Shown: positions 1-9,854 of the stretch, piece after piece
How the letters are laid out: each line of letters starts with the position of its first letter
Position numbering within the stretch: position 1 is the first letter of the stretch
Assembly (NCBI GenBank): GCA_025362325.1
Contig: JANYGO010000141.1
Coordinates: 1 to 55,589 of the forward strand
Source: Cyanobacteriota bacterium
Lineage (GTDB): Bacteria; Cyanobacteriota; Cyanobacteriia; Cyanobacteriales; Microcoleaceae
Direction: 5' to 3'
Length of the DNA: 55,589 bases
Notes under the pieces: model-generated
Databases searched by the model: none
Seen by the model: only the letters and a program-made list of their open reading frames with translations
What the model was told of the DNA's origin: nothing
Program-made: the position numbers and the translations under genes

Positions 1-84
1 TTGGGCTACTTTCCTGATTGATGTATCACCTTGTTCATAGGTTTTAACTATTTTTTCACGAAACTCGATCGAATAAGCTTTCAT
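1..84 (-). CDS. IS630-family transposase, N-terminal 28 residues (partial)
   Basis: An ATG at 84-82 opens a frame running off the window edge. The visible protein begins MKAYSIEFREKIVKTYEQG and continues DTSIRKVAQ, which matches the start of the N-terminal helix-turn-helix of IS630-type transposases common in cyanobacteria (SxEFRxKIVxxYExG pattern). The catalytic DDE domain is outside the window. I see this as the 5' end of an otherwise possibly intact transposase that reads away from the broken ABC gene. Confidence 0.75.
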   Translation of the reverse strand, partial: MKAYSIEFREKIVKTYEQGDTSIRKVAQ

Positions 85-137
85 TTTTTATGCTGATATA
101 CTGAATTTAGTGTACCACACATACATGGAATCTGCTG
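1..137 (-). mobile_element. End of an IS630-family insertion element (continues outside window)
   Basis: The minus strand here carries the first codons of a transposase, preceded by a 53-base lead to an apparent element end. The end is placed by the neighbouring gene: homology to an amino-acid ABC ATPase resumes at a TA dinucleotide at 138-139, and IS630/mariner elements insert at TA. The terminal segment reads CAGCAGATT, 14 bases, TACACTAA inward from the end. The other end lies outside the window, so the element length and target duplication cannot be checked. The family assignment rests on the transposase N-terminus and the TA junction. Confidence 0.7.
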
Positions 138-669
138 TATCACTTTGCCGAAGGCCGATATTATGCAAATACGGCAGAAAGTGGGGATGGTGTTTCAGCA
201 ATTTAACTTGTTCCCGCACATGACTGTGCTGCAAAATGTGACCTATGCGCCTCTAAAGGTGAAGCACGTGGCTAAGGATGAGGCGCGTCTGAAGGGCTTA
301 GAATTGCTGGAAAAAGTCGGTTTGTCTGATAAGGCGGAGGTTTATCCTTCTAAGCTTTCGGGGGGTCAAAAACAGCGGGTGGCGATCGCCCGCTGCTTGG
401 CTATGGAACCGGAAATTTTGTTGATGGATGAACCGACTTCTGCACTCGATCCTGAAATGGTTAAAGAAGTGTTAGAGGTGATGAAAGCTTTGACGCAGAC
501 GGGGATTACAATGGCAATTGTGACTCACGAGATGGGTTTTGCGCGGGAAGTCGCCCACCGCATTTTGTTTCTGGATGGCGGAAAGGTGGCGGAAGATGTG
601 CCGCCGCAGGAGTTTTTTAGTAACCCCAAGTGCGATCGCGCTAAGCAATTTCTGGAAAAAATGCTTTAA
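138..669 (+). pseudogene. Amino-acid ABC transporter ATP-binding protein (GlnQ-like), 5' end lost
   Basis: The remaining frame encodes about 175 residues of a polar-amino-acid ABC ATPase. Visible motifs are the Q-loop region (VFQQFNLFPHMTV), the signature LSGGQKQRVAIARC, Walker B ILLMDEPTSALDP and the H-loop VTHEMGFA. GlnQ-type proteins are about 240-250 residues. Here the first 70 or so, with the Walker A loop, are missing. The frame upstream of the TTG at 145 still reads I-T-L-P-K-A-D-I, the expected family sequence, back to the TA at 138-139 where the IS630 end begins. The simplest reading is IS insertion into an intact gene. The product cannot bind ATP normally and the partner permease is not in the window. 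The 159 bases after the stop hold only a common cyanobacterial phrase (aaccgcagaggacacagag) and no gene. Confidence 0.85.
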
Positions 670-828
670 TTCATATAAGAATTAGAGTTTTTAACCGCAG
701 AGGACACAGAGTTAGAGGAGAAAGAGACAGTTGCGGTAGGGTGCGTCAGGTTGGAGATGGTCGATCGGCACAAAAAGTATACTTCCGGGACACCGTTTGT
801 TGCCGACGTGCATCAGTGGTGAGCCTGT

Positions 829-3800
829 TTAAATTAAACTGAAATCGCTGGCGCTTATTCTGCTAGCAGAAACTCCGTTTAAAGCAGCAATAATTTCTCC
901 TGTTTGCACAAACTGAATGAATGTTGCACCGCTATTTTCAGTAAGAGTTAATTGCTCGAATGTCAAGCCATTAGCTAGCATCAGCAAATCTTTTCCAGCT
1001 TCAAAATCGGCAATAATATCGATACCAGAATTGGCAGACAGTAAAAAGCGATCGCTCCCAGCACCTCCAATTAAACAATCATCCCCCAAACCGCCCATCA
1101 GAGTATCATTACCTTTGCCACCAATCAAAGTATCATTTTCCTCGCATCCATCTAGCAAATCATTGCCCGCACCTCCAGTCAGACAATCATTGCCAGCACC
1201 TCCGCAGAGGGTATCATCACCCAAATTGCCGTAGAGAGAATCCTCCCCTTCGCTGCCGAAGATTATATCATTTCCCTTGCCTCCAAATAGGATATCGCTG
1301 CCTTTGCCGCCGTCGATAAAATCAGCACCTTCATCGCCAAAAATTAAGTCGTCGTCTTCTTTACCATTTATTGAATCATTGCCGCGATTTCCGAAGATGA
1401 TATCTTCGCCTTCACCGCCAAGGATGATGTCATTATTCTTACCGCCAAAAAGGATATCATCTCCGTGGTTGCCCTCAATGAAATCATTGCCTCGGTTGCC
1501 GTAAAGGATGTCGTCTTCTTCACCGCCGTAGAGGTTGTCATCGCCTAAATCCGCATCGAAAATATTCGGATTGGGGCTGCCGTAAAAAGCATCATTTTCC
1601 GGTGTACCAAACTGAATTTCACCGCTACCATTGCCGTTGATAATCTTGTCAGCTTGGTTTGGGCGATCGACTGTTGGATACTCAATAGTATTGCAAATGC
1701 AATCAGTATCACTTCCTGTTGTTACAACAGGTACTGATGGTGTTGGCGTCGGTGTTGGCGTCGGAGTTTCCGCAGGCGTCGGTGTTGGCGTTGGCGTCGG
1801 TGTTGGGTTCGGAGTTTCCCCAGGTGTTGGAGTTGGCGTCGGTGTTGGGGTCGGAGTTTCCGCAGGCGTTGGCGTTGGTGTTGGCGTCGGATTTTCAGCA
1901 GCAGTCGGCGTCGGAGTAGAAGTTTCCGCAGGCGTCGGAGTGGTTGGCGTCGGAGTTGTTGGAGTCGGAGTTGTCGGAGTCGGAGTTGTTGGAGTCGGAG
2001 TGGTTGGAGTCGGAGTGGTTGGAGTCGGAGTTGTCGGAGTCGGAGTGGTTGGAGTCGGAGTTGTCGGAGTCGGAGTGGTTGGCGTCGGAGTTGTCGGAGT
2101 CGGAGTGGTTGGCGTCGGAGTGGTTGGAGTCGGAGTTGTCGGAGTCGGAGTTGTCGGAGTCGGAGTGGTTGGCGTCGGAGTTGTCGGAGTCGGAGTTGTA
2201 GGAGTCGGAGTGGTTGGCGTCGGAGTGGTTGGCGTCGGAGTGGTTGGAGTCGGAGTGGTCGGAGTCGGAGTTGTTGGAGTCGGAGTTGTCGGAGTCGGAG
2301 TGGTTGGAGTCGGAGTGGTTGGAGTCGGAGTTGTCGGAGTCGGAGTGGTTGGAGTCGGAGTGGTTGGAGTCGGAGTGGTTGGAGTCGGAGTGGTTGGAGT
2401 CGGAGTGGTTGGAGTCGGAGTGGTTGGAGTCGGAGTGGTTGGATTGACGGTAATATTCACACGATCGCTATCGGTTTGAGCACCGCCTAATTCTGCCGAT
2501 CCGCGATCGTTTGTCGTCAAAGTCAGGGTATCGGTGCCACTAAAGTTCAGATTAGGCGTATAAGTTAAACCATCTAAAGCAGCATTAATATCAGCCTTTT
2601 TTCCGGTATAAATTAGGCTGTTGCTGCCATTCCCCGCTCCGGTAACTCCCGTCAGCGACTTGAGTGTAAGAGTGCCGCTGGTAACGCTGAGATTAACTTC
2701 CACCGACTCGCTATCTGTATCCGATACAGAGATACTATTGCCGTTGCTAGCAGAGAAGATGCGAGGAGTATTTTGAGTCGTCGTTTCTTTGCCGATATCA
2801 GTCGAAATGTCTACACTCCAACTGGCAATATTTCCTGGAGTAGTAGCATTGGAAGCTTTACCATTCTCTTGGTTGGCATCAACTGCATACAATTTCCAAG
2901 TACCGTTGGGGTTAGTTTTGTTAAAAACAGAAAGAGTCGAACCGTAAGGTCCTTCTGGTGCTCCTGTCGGTGTTGGCGTATTGTTATTATACAAAAAGGG
3001 ATAAATATCACGAGCATTGTTTAACGAATAGTTACTCGGTTTGTAGTTGCCTGAAGCGATAGTTGGTAATGTATAATTATAAAAATCATAAAGAAAAGAG
3101 GCTGCATTATCATCCAACTTCAGCGTGACGTTGTTGAGTGGTGCAGATGGAACGTGAGACATTAACACCACATTTTGTCCATCGGGCCCAACTAGCAAGA
3201 GGTTGATGTTCTGTGGTCCACCATTGACAGAGTTAGAAGTTTTAACATTGTTGAGAGTGATGGTAACGCTGTCAACTTTTCCTGTTACACCTGAAACGTC
3301 AATAGCAGACGGATAGGGTGTTGCTAAAACGTTATATACCAAGTCTCCGCTGTTGATGGTAATGTTATTAGGGTTACTTGTAGTGGTGGTGGTTCTTCCC
3401 GGTATTGAATTAATAGGAGATAGATTGCGACGGGAAAATTCCGAGGTACCCCCTGTAGTTTTGTTAGTAGCAGTAGCAGCGAGAACCGGTTTGCCTGCTA
3501 CTGGAGTGTAGGCGAAGTTGATATTAGCATTGCCAGCGTTATCTGTAGTAACGTCTTGGAAGCCAAGGAAAGTTTGACCTTGACCTGCACCTGCTGGGTC
3601 ATAACTGCTATTAGCAAAGAATTCGACGCGGAAGTTGGCGTTAGGACTGCTGTTGAGAATGCCGCTGACTGTGTTGCCACTAACTGAGGTCAGAACAGGG
3701 TAATTTTGCAGATTGTTGCTGCCTGTATCAGCGTCCCCTAAATCGTTGGGAGTGATGCCAGTATTACCGATTAAGTCAATACCTAAACGTTTGTTGTTAA

Positions 3801-5394
3801 AAATGCTATTCCCTTGTATTGTGTTACTGTTGGCATTTTTACTAGCAACCTCAATCCCGCTGCCGCTATTGTTGGCAATGATATTACCTTCTCCCGGTGC
3901 AGTGCCACCGATAGTATTATTGGAGTTTTTGCCTAAGATAAAAATGCCATCACCGTTGTTACCTAAAGCTATTGCACCCGTGGAATCAGTCCCGATGTAA
4001 TTGCCAGTAATTTTGGTGTTTTTGACACCTTCCTGCACAAGAAATATGCCTGTTAAGCCGTTACCAGAGATGACGTTGCGGGAGATAATATTGCCTGTTA
4101 TAGGCGTGACATTAAGAGAATTGTTTTGAGTGTAATTTTGGATTCTGAGCCCACTGCTAGTGTTCCCGACAGCAGTCGTACCGCTAATATCAGTACCAAT
4201 GTAGTTATCTTGGATGGTATTGTTATTAGTTGTCACCAGAATGCCGTTGCTCGGAAAATTGGCGCCCTTTCCAAATCCGTTAATAACCAATCCTTGAATG
4301 GTACTGCCACTGGAATTTTCGGCGCCGCCAAAAGGGCTTTTGCCTAACTCTAAACCAGTGATAGAAGGAGAGTTTACAGATGAGGAGGCTGGTTGTTGTA
4401 CTAAACTGCCATTGAGTTCGATAATTGGTTTGCCAGCATATCCGGGTTGAGATTTGCCATTGATAATAACTGGGCTGGTGATGACAGGTAAAGCTTGATT
4501 AAAAAGGGTAATGGTATGAGGGCCAGTGCCGGAAATGTTAAAGTTAATTGTGTCTAATCCGGGATTGGAATTGGCTTTGTCGATCGCACTTCGCAGAGAA
4601 CCATCACCGCTATCATCCGTATTAATTACGGTATAGGTAGCCAAAACAGACGCATAATTTTGCATCGCGTCTGACTCGAATGCTAGGGGCGCTTTAATGT
4701 TGCCGATTTTTTCTTCTAGTTCCCAATTGCCACCTAATTTTGCACTCCCTGTGAGATGCTTGGATGCGGCGATATTTGCACCGGTGAGGGATGCAATGCG
4801 GTGGAGGAATTGGACACTATTTACGGCTGGTTCATCGAGTCCGCCGGGGGATGAAACCCCCGTCTCATAGCAAAAGTCCTCTAAAGAGGACTGTTTAATG
4901 AAATTGTTTTTAGTCGGTTTCAACCGACTTTCACTTTGAGACAGGGGATTTATTCCCTGGCGGACTTTCTGACAAGCGCGGGATGCTGCTACATTGCAGC
5001 CGTAAATTAGGATGTCTGCATCAATTGTTAAAGCGCGTCGCCATTGCTGCCATTGCTGGCTATAATCTTCTAGGTTATCAACAGACAGTCTGGTTTTACC
5101 GAGTTGCAAGCTTCCCGGTTCGCCGTGGGAAACTAGATGAATGCTGTCAATATTAGTGCGATTAGCTAGCACTTCGCTAATTTGTTCGACTCCATCTCTG
5201 TGCGAGTCGATAACTATTGCTTCTACTCCCAATTTCACTCCATCTAGGAGTGTTTGATAGTCTGCTACGGCCGTATCGATAAATACTATTGTACTGGGGT
5301 TATTGGGCCGATCGCTCTTTTCCCCAAAACTCCCATTGCCGGCGTTGATTTGATCCGGAAGTTCGATCGCACCTGCTGATAAAACTGGTATCAT
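829..5394 (-). CDS. Large secreted surface protein: DUF4347, beta-helix, P domain, Thr-Pro linker, RTX repeats
   Basis: Multidomain protein of 1521 residues. Order: DUF4347 at about 35-250 ([40 protein letters not shown], ending [19 protein letters not shown]); a right-handed beta-helix with many Asn-rich turns at about 255-560; a proprotein-convertase P-type domain at about 670-860; a cadherin-like stretch at about 880-985; a Thr/Pro linker of about 235 residues; then RTX repeats (GGxGNDxLxGG) at about 1260-1480 and a C-terminal D-F-E-A-G-K-D block typical of RTX tails. RTX repeats bind calcium outside the cell and the C-terminus usually carries a type I secretion signal; no Sec signal is evident. 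Likely an adhesin or sheath protein (inference). Residues about 143-185 come from an inserted mobile repeat that kept the frame open. The gene is monocistronic. Confidence 0.85.
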   Translation of the reverse strand: MIPVLSAGAIELPDQINAGNGSFGEKSDRPNNPSTIVFIDTAVADYQTLLDGVKLGVEAIVIDSHRDGVEQISEVLANRTNIDSIHLVSHGEPGSLQLGKTRLSVDNLEDYSQQWQQWRRALTIDADILIYGCNVAASRACQKVRQGINPLSQSESRLKPTKNNFIKQSSLEDFCYETGVSSPGGLDEPAVNSVQFLHRIASLTGANIAASKHLTGSAKLGGNWELEEKIGNIKAPLAFESDAMQNYASVLATYTVINTDDSGDGSLRSAIDKANSNPGLDTINFNISGTGPHTITLFNQALPVITSPVIINGKSQPGYAGKPIIELNGSLVQQPASSSVNSPSITGLELGKSPFGGAENSSGSTIQGLVINGFGKGANFPSNGILVTTNNNTIQDNYIGTDISGTTAVGNTSSGLRIQNYTQNNSLNVTPITGNIISRNVISGNGLTGIFLVQEGVKNTKITGNYIGTDSTGAIALGNNGDGIFILGKNSNNTIGGTAPGEGNIIANNSGSGIEVASKNANSNTIQGNSIFNNKRLGIDLIGNTGITPNDLGDADTGSNNLQNYPVLTSVSGNTVSGILNSSPNANFRVEFFANSSYDPAGAGQGQTFLGFQDVTTDNAGNANINFAYTPVAGKPVLAATATNKTTGGTSEFSRRNLSPINSIPGRTTTTTSNPNNITINSGDLVYNVLATPYPSAIDVSGVTGKVDSVTITLNNVKTSNSVNGGPQNINLLLVGPDGQNVVLMSHVPSAPLNNVTLKLDDNAASFLYDFYNYTLPTIASGNYKPSNYSLNNARDIYPFLYNNNTPTPTGAPEGPYGSTLSVFNKTNPNGTWKLYAVDANQENGKASNATTPGNIASWSVDISTDIGKETTTQNTPRIFSASNGNSISVSDTDSESVEVNLSVTSGTLTLKSLTGVTGAGNGSNSLIYTGKKADINAALDGLTYTPNLNFSGTDTLTLTTNDRGSAELGGAQTDSDRVNITVNPTTPTPTTPTPTTPTPTTPTPTTPTPTTPTPTTPTPTTPTPTTPTPTTPTPTTPTPTTPTPTTPTPTTPTPTTPTPTTPTPTTPTPTTPTPTTPTPTTPTPTTPTPTTPTPTTPTPTTPTPTTPTPTTPTPTTPTPTTPTPTTPTPTTPTPTTPTPTTPTPTTPTPTTPTPAETSTPTPTAAENPTPTPTPTPAETPTPTPTPTPTPGETPNPTPTPTPTPTPAETPTPTPTPTPSVPVVTTGSDTDCICNTIEYPTVDRPNQADKIINGNGSGEIQFGTPENDAFYGSPNPNIFDADLGDDNLYGGEEDDILYGNRGNDFIEGNHGDDILFGGKNNDIILGGEGEDIIFGNRGNDSINGKEDDDLIFGDEGADFIDGGKGSDILFGGKGNDIIFGSEGEDSLYGNLGDDTLCGGAGNDCLTGGAGNDLLDGCEENDTLIGGKGNDTLMGGLGDDCLIGGAGSDRFLLSANSGIDIIADFEAGKDLLMLANGLTFEQLTLTENSGATFIQFVQTGEIIAALNGVSASRISASDFSLI
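1932..2445. repeat. 15-bp tandem array (about 34 copies) coding for Thr-Pro pentapeptides
   Basis: The plus strand reads ggagtcggagtggtt over and over, four units per 60 bases, which on the coding strand gives Pro-Thr-Pro-Thr-Thr. Units differ at few sites (gtt/gtc/gtg, ggagtc/ggcgtc). The adjoining 1735-1930 holds a looser Pro-Thr/Glu-Thr-Pro version. Because the period is a multiple of three, copy-number change would alter linker length without frameshift. Both strands are stop-free here, producing long false Val-Gly and Ser-Glu frames on the other strand. Confidence 0.9.
4840..4964. repeat. MITE-like palindromic element inside the DUF4347 coding region
   Basis: The segment starts tccgccgggggatgaaaccc and ends, read on the opposite strand, tccgccagggaataaatccc; both arms then run to tctca, so the inverted ends are about 28 bases with a few mismatches. 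Two smaller hairpins lie inside (agtcctctttagaggact and agtcggttgaaaccgact). It encodes about 42 residues with no counterpart in DUF4347, between the CNVAAS strand and the TGANIAAS end block of the domain. Confidence 0.7.
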
Positions 5395-5728
5395 GGCTGT
5401 GTACCCTATATCCTAAAGTTAACAATTTTTCATAAATCCAGGACTAGCACACCGGAACTCAAAAAACCCGTTTGTTTGACGGTACCAATACCTAAAGTTG
5501 TGAATTTCATGAGAGCAACTCGGTTTGTTTGCAAGTTTTAAATTTATGGATTCAGACTATATTGTTTGTGGCTTTGTTTCTTAGCTGCCCAAACAGATTG
5601 TTTGACAAAATTTTGTCTAAGATCAACTATAGCGAGCATACGTAAGTATGTAAAAAAAATTAATAAAAATACATATTTTCGACTCCTGCTAATCTGGGTA
5701 ACTCTGCTGGCCTCATATATTTTCCTAC

Positions 5729-6778
5729 TCACTTAGGGCGCCGATCGCGCTGCCGATCGAGCTTTGCCAAAGCAGCACCCGAAACATCCGCCAGAATGCT
5801 AATTATCCGATACAAAGCCACCGCACTCAGAATTATACCCGTAGAAAAGCGATCGGACAGCAGGGCGATCGCCGTTGCTTCAAATACTCCCATTCCCCCC
5901 GGTGCACCCGGTACGACTAAACCGACAACAAACGCAAAACAAAAAGCACCGAACAAGTTGGGAATATTGCTAAAGTTCACCGGAGTTAAAACCATTACAG
6001 TTAGCAAAAATCCGCAGCCCCGCAATCCTATAAAACACATTTGTCCGATTAACGGTACTAAAGGATAGCGTTTAATTGGCAAATTAATTTGGCGCTTAGA
6101 CTTGACACTAGATGTTTTTTTAGTTAGACTGGAGGTAGACTCTAAACGCAAAGTTGGTCGCTCGCCCCGCTCCTCCCCAACTTCTGAATTTTCCCCATTG
6201 TTCTTTGATAACTTCAACCGCTCTACAAAAAGAACGATCGGATTTAAAATTCGGGGATGAATCGCGGTTAAAATAGCAACACAACCGACAAGCCGCAAAA
6301 ACCCATTGAATTTGTCAAAACAAATCAACCCAATCAGGACGCCAGCACAAGCCATCAGCAGCGGTTCCAGCAACACGCTGAGAGTAGCAGCTTTCGGAAA
6401 AATACCTGCCTTTTTCGCCTCCAATATTCGACCCCAAAAATGCCAAATATTCCCCGGCAAATACTTGGCAATATTAGTTTTAAGAAAAACTTGAATCGCC
6501 CAGGCGGCAGTTACAGGTTGGCGGAATTCCCGCAAAATCAACATCCACACCCAGCCGACAAAAATTAGAGACAATAAAGTGACGCCAAGGGCGATCGCCA
6601 GCAACGGAAAACTTTCGGCTCGAATTTGGATATTCGCGACTTCTCGCCAGTGAGTTAAAAAAGCTTTGGCAATAAATAAAAACGTCCCGCCCAAAATCAA
6701 ATAGCGCAAATAAGGCTTTAAATGCGATTTCGCGAGATTTAAAAAATTCTGAATTCGATGCAAGTGTTGTTTTCCCAT
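5729..6778 (-). CDS. UPF0104 / lysylphosphatidylglycerol-synthase-TM-like membrane protein
   Basis: Integral membrane protein of 349 residues with about 8 hydrophobic segments. It has the two hallmarks of the flippase-like LPG-synthase transmembrane family (AglD/YbhN/UPF0104): NIAKYLPGNIWHFWGR near residue 105, and PGAPGGMGVFEATAIALL near residue 295. Related domains translocate aminoacyl-phospholipids or sit beside glycosyltransferases, but stand-alone members have no settled function. A charged cytoplasmic loop at about 200-230 is unusually Ser/Lys/Glu rich. It is not linked in an operon; a 254-base gap separates it from the divergent protease gene. Confidence 0.8.
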   Translation of the reverse strand: MGKQHLHRIQNFLNLAKSHLKPYLRYLILGGTFLFIAKAFLTHWREVANIQIRAESFPLLAIALGVTLLSLIFVGWVWMLILREFRQPVTAAWAIQVFLKTNIAKYLPGNIWHFWGRILEAKKAGIFPKAATLSVLLEPLLMACAGVLIGLICFDKFNGFLRLVGCVAILTAIHPRILNPIVLFVERLKLSKNNGENSEVGEERGERPTLRLESTSSLTKKTSSVKSKRQINLPIKRYPLVPLIGQMCFIGLRGCGFLLTVMVLTPVNFSNIPNLFGAFCFAFVVGLVVPGAPGGMGVFEATAIALLSDRFSTGIILSAVALYRIISILADVSGAALAKLDRQRDRRPK

Positions 6779-7032
6779 TTTCTGATCCCGATTTTGAATT
6801 TGGGATTAAGTTATACTGTTTTAGATTTTATATTTTAGATGGGCAAAGGCGGAATTGTGGTTAATTTAAACGACATGATATGACGGAATAAATCTGTTTA
6901 ATCTCACCTATGCAGGTCTCTACAGACTGTGCGTAAGGCGCGCCTTACAGACTATTTAGGGCGTTTTTAACCACAAACTTAAATTTAAAATCTAAAATTT
7001 AGATCGATATACCTCGCTAGGAGTACATTTCT

Positions 7033-9069
7033 ATGCCCGGCCCGAGCCCTGACGGTCTTTCCTATCTTTTAGATGATAGCCCCAACAGTTTCGCCTTAAC
7101 TCCGGGCTTTTTGACTCCTTATCCTAACGGACTTTTTGCCCTCGGCGGCAACGATTTTATTGTCGGTTCGTCGGATGCCGATCGCCTCAACGGTGATAAT
7201 GGTAACGACAGACTCCTCGGCGGCGGCAATTCCGATACACTCTTCGGCGGTGTCGGGAATGACTTGCTTAACGGCGGTACCGGCAACGACTTCCTGTTTG
7301 GCGGCAAGGGCAGCGATACCTTGCAGGGAGGTAGGGGAGATGATGCCCTCTACGGCGGCAACGGTAGCGACGTTTTAGTGGGAGATGGAGGCAAAGATAC
7401 GCTGACAGGGGGTTTGGGCGCAGATACCTTTGTCCTCCGCAGCAACTCCTCCGTTTCCGCTCCGGCTGTTGCTGACATAATTACTGACTTTAACAGTTTT
7501 GAGGATGCGATCGGACTAACTAACAACCTGACCGAAGCTGACCTCACTTTGGAAGCAGTTTCCGGCACTGGCAATACATTAATTAAAATTCGCCAATCCG
7601 GTGCTATTTTAGGCTTGGTAGCCAACGCATCTCCACAAGACCTCGCGGGTAAGTTCATCTCTGCAACTACCGTATTGGGAAATCAACTCAGTCAAGCTCG
7701 CGATTTAGGCGTTTTGAGCGGCACTCAAACCATCGCAGACTCGGTTAGCAACGCTCAGCCAGAGGATCTTTACAGTTTTACTTTGCCTGCAACCAGCGAC
7801 TTTAAATTAAGTGTGAGTGGTTTGAGTGCGGATCTTGACGTTGCTGTCATTAAAGATATTAACGGCAACAATACTGTTGACTTTACCGATATTATTGCTT
7901 CTGCTAAAGAATCTAGTTTATCGCCACAATCGATCGACCTCAATGCGTTGGCAGCAGGAACGTACTACGTCCGAGTCGATCGATACCAAAGCAGTACCAA
8001 CTTTACCCTAAATCTGTCTGCAACCCCTGCAACTGTGCCTGCTAACAATCCCAGCAACTTGCCGGGTTTTGATTCTCGTTCCGGGTACGGTTTGGTGAAT
8101 GCCGCGGCCGCAGTTGCTAAAGCTGAAAATGTGGCAACTTTTCCTGACGTTCCCGACTTGGGCGGCAACAACTGGGGCAGAGATTTAATTAAAGCTCCCG
8201 AGGTTTGGGCCCAGGGGATTACTGGGCAGGGGGTTGTCGTAGCGGTTATTGACAGCGGAGTTGACTACAATCACCCCGATTTGATGGGGAATATTTGGAG
8301 CAATCCGGGAGAAACCGGCCTTGACGCGGCCGATCGAAATAAAGCTAGCAACGGGATTGATGACGATGGCAATGGCTTTGTTGACGATTCCCGGGGATGG
8401 GATTTTGTTAACAACGACAATAACCCGATGGACGATAACAACCACGGCACTCATATTGCGGGTTTAATTGCTGCGAAAATGAATAGTGGAGTGGGGATTA
8501 CTGGAACGGCTCCGAGTGCCAAGATTATGCCCTTGAAAATACTCGATGCGTCGGGGGTAGGGAAAATTACCGATGAAATTAATGCGATTAATTATGCGGT
8601 GGCAAATGGGGCGAAGGTTATTAATGTGAGTTTGGGCGGCCAACAGTTCAACGATCGGGAATTGAATGCGATTCGAGCGGCCGAAGCTAAAGGTGTGGTG
8701 GTGGTTTCGGCGGCGGGAAATAGTTCTAGCACGCAGGTAGATTATCCGGGTCGGTTTGCAAATGAGGTAGGAATTGTTGTCGGTGCTGTTACTCGGAACG
8801 GCTTGTTTGCGAATTATTCTAACCAGGCGGGAACGCAGCCGATCGATTATTTGCTTGCTCCGGGGGGCGATGGCAAGTCTGATCCTGGGGATATTTATTC
8901 AACTGTGCCGCTGTCTCAACCGGGGGTTCCCTATCGATATTTTGCGGGTACTTCAATGGCAGTGCCACACGTAGTTGGGGTGATAGCTTTGATGTTGCAA
9001 GCTAATGCGAGTCTGACTCCTGCTCAAATTAAGCAGATTCTGGCGGAAACGGCGAATCGAACAGTTTAA
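7033..9069 (+). CDS. Secreted subtilisin-like serine protease (S8) with N-terminal RTX and PPC domains
   Basis: 678-residue protein. Residues about 35-140 are RTX calcium-binding repeats (GGxGNDxLxGG), followed by an RTX-tail type block. Residues about 225-335 form a bacterial pre-peptidase C-terminal (PPC) beta-sandwich with a DINGNNTVDFTD calcium loop. Residues about 385-678 are the S8 catalytic domain: Asp407 (AVIDSGVDYNHPDL), His471 (NNHGTHIAGL), Asn563 (SAAGNSS) and Ser641 (AGTSMAVPH), a complete triad plus oxyanion Asn. A GYGLVNAAAAVAKA block, which in ordinary subtilases follows the catalytic domain, lies before it at about residue 355. The start is supported by TAGGAG nine bases upstream of the ATG. 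Probably exported without a Sec signal, as in other RTX proteins. Likely role: extracellular protein degradation or processing. Confidence 0.9.
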   Translation: MPGPSPDGLSYLLDDSPNSFALTPGFLTPYPNGLFALGGNDFIVGSSDADRLNGDNGNDRLLGGGNSDTLFGGVGNDLLNGGTGNDFLFGGKGSDTLQGGRGDDALYGGNGSDVLVGDGGKDTLTGGLGADTFVLRSNSSVSAPAVADIITDFNSFEDAIGLTNNLTEADLTLEAVSGTGNTLIKIRQSGAILGLVANASPQDLAGKFISATTVLGNQLSQARDLGVLSGTQTIADSVSNAQPEDLYSFTLPATSDFKLSVSGLSADLDVAVIKDINGNNTVDFTDIIASAKESSLSPQSIDLNALAAGTYYVRVDRYQSSTNFTLNLSATPATVPANNPSNLPGFDSRSGYGLVNAAAAVAKAENVATFPDVPDLGGNNWGRDLIKAPEVWAQGITGQGVVVAVIDSGVDYNHPDLMGNIWSNPGETGLDAADRNKASNGIDDDGNGFVDDSRGWDFVNNDNNPMDDNNHGTHIAGLIAAKMNSGVGITGTAPSAKIMPLKILDASGVGKITDEINAINYAVANGAKVINVSLGGQQFNDRELNAIRAAEAKGVVVVSAAGNSSSTQVDYPGRFANEVGIVVGAVTRNGLFANYSNQAGTQPIDYLLAPGGDGKSDPGDIYSTVPLSQPGVPYRYFAGTSMAVPHVVGVIALMLQANASLTPAQIKQILAETANRTV

Positions 9070-9079
9070 ATTCGCTCCG

Positions 9080-9182
9080 GTTTGTAGTAAGGACTTCAGT
9101 CCTTCCTCATAACAATCTGAAGAAGGACTAAAGTCCTCACTACGAACCTATAATCAAGTTTGTAGTGAGGACTTCAGTCCTA
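9080..9182. repeat. Class B palindromic repeat (one full copy and one half copy)
   Basis: A 68-base inverted repeat of the form gtttgtagtaaggacttcag ... ctaaagtcctcactacgaac is followed by a second left half (gtttgtagtgaggacttcag). The same family occurs at 11567-11709, 35240-35302 and 40325-40392. Each copy lies just beyond a gene end or in a spacer. Transcribed, it would form a strong hairpin and could act as a terminator or mRNA-end stabiliser. Confidence 0.85.
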
Positions 9183-9220
9183 ATTTTGTGTAGTTGCGGC
9201 ATCAACCACCGACTCCGATA

Positions 9221-9700
9221 TTAATAATTTGCCGCGTAAGTCAAGTCAAATTGGCGGCACAGGGTGATGCAGCAATAGCCTGGTCGATCGAATACTAACT
9301 CGTAATTCATCTCGCCCTCAATTTTGGTAATCGGCTGTTTTAAGGGGATGCCGTGAATGTCGTATTGGCGGCGTTCTAAGGCACTCCAGTCGATAATTTT
9401 GAAGTCGATTTGATTCTGCAACTCACTTGCGATCAGATAGAGGTGCATCTTGTCTTGAACTTTCCCACTCAGGGGAATTTTCATTAACACTGACTGAGTG
9501 ACAAGGGGTTTTTGGTCGTTGGGATGCTTCTGAGTGTGGCAGCTTTTGAGTTCGATATCGTAAGGTTCTACCTTAAATTTCTCTCCATTGGCGATCGCAG
9601 ACGAGTGCAAGTCTTTCAGGGACTTTTCTAGGTGAGGAATCAGCCCTAGGTCTGGATCGCACAGCAGTCTGCGAATATTGGAGGTTTCAGTGACTGTCAT
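9221..9700 (-). CDS. Conserved hypothetical protein, 159 aa
   Basis: Not recognised. A soluble protein without membrane segment or signal peptide. It opens MTVTETSNIRRLLCDPDLGLI and ends in a region with paired aromatics and cysteines (PGYCCITLC). The body has beta-rich alternation (KIPLSGKVQDKMHLYLIASEL) that suggests a small alpha/beta fold. The ATG is the only good start. A 154-base spacer separates it from the glycosyltransferase gene on the same strand, with no clear operon. Length and composition look like a genuine protein, and the neighbouring frames do not compete. Confidence 0.6.
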   Translation of the reverse strand: MTVTETSNIRRLLCDPDLGLIPHLEKSLKDLHSSAIANGEKFKVEPYDIELKSCHTQKHPNDQKPLVTQSVLMKIPLSGKVQDKMHLYLIASELQNQIDFKIIDWSALERRQYDIHGIPLKQPITKIEGEMNYELVFDRPGYCCITLCRQFDLTYAANY

Positions 9701-9854
9701 TTGAGATTTTTGATGTAATTTTTGTTATTCTTAATTTCTAGCTTACCGCGAAACGCAGCCATATTCTACTCTACTCTGGACATAGTTCCACAAACCCCGT
9801 TTCCGGGGAGTATTTCGCGGCAAACCAGATATTTTTTGCCTTAAGCTTTTCAGG

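Noticed and set aside
1631-2479. Long plus-strand frame rich in Val-Gly (and Ser-Glu in another frame)
   Set aside because: It is the antisense of the Thr-Pro repeat array; absence of stops follows from the 15-bp period.
5544-5732. 62-codon frame after the UPF0104 gene
   Set aside because: No family resemblance, basic random-like composition, AT-rich spacer, no ribosome site.
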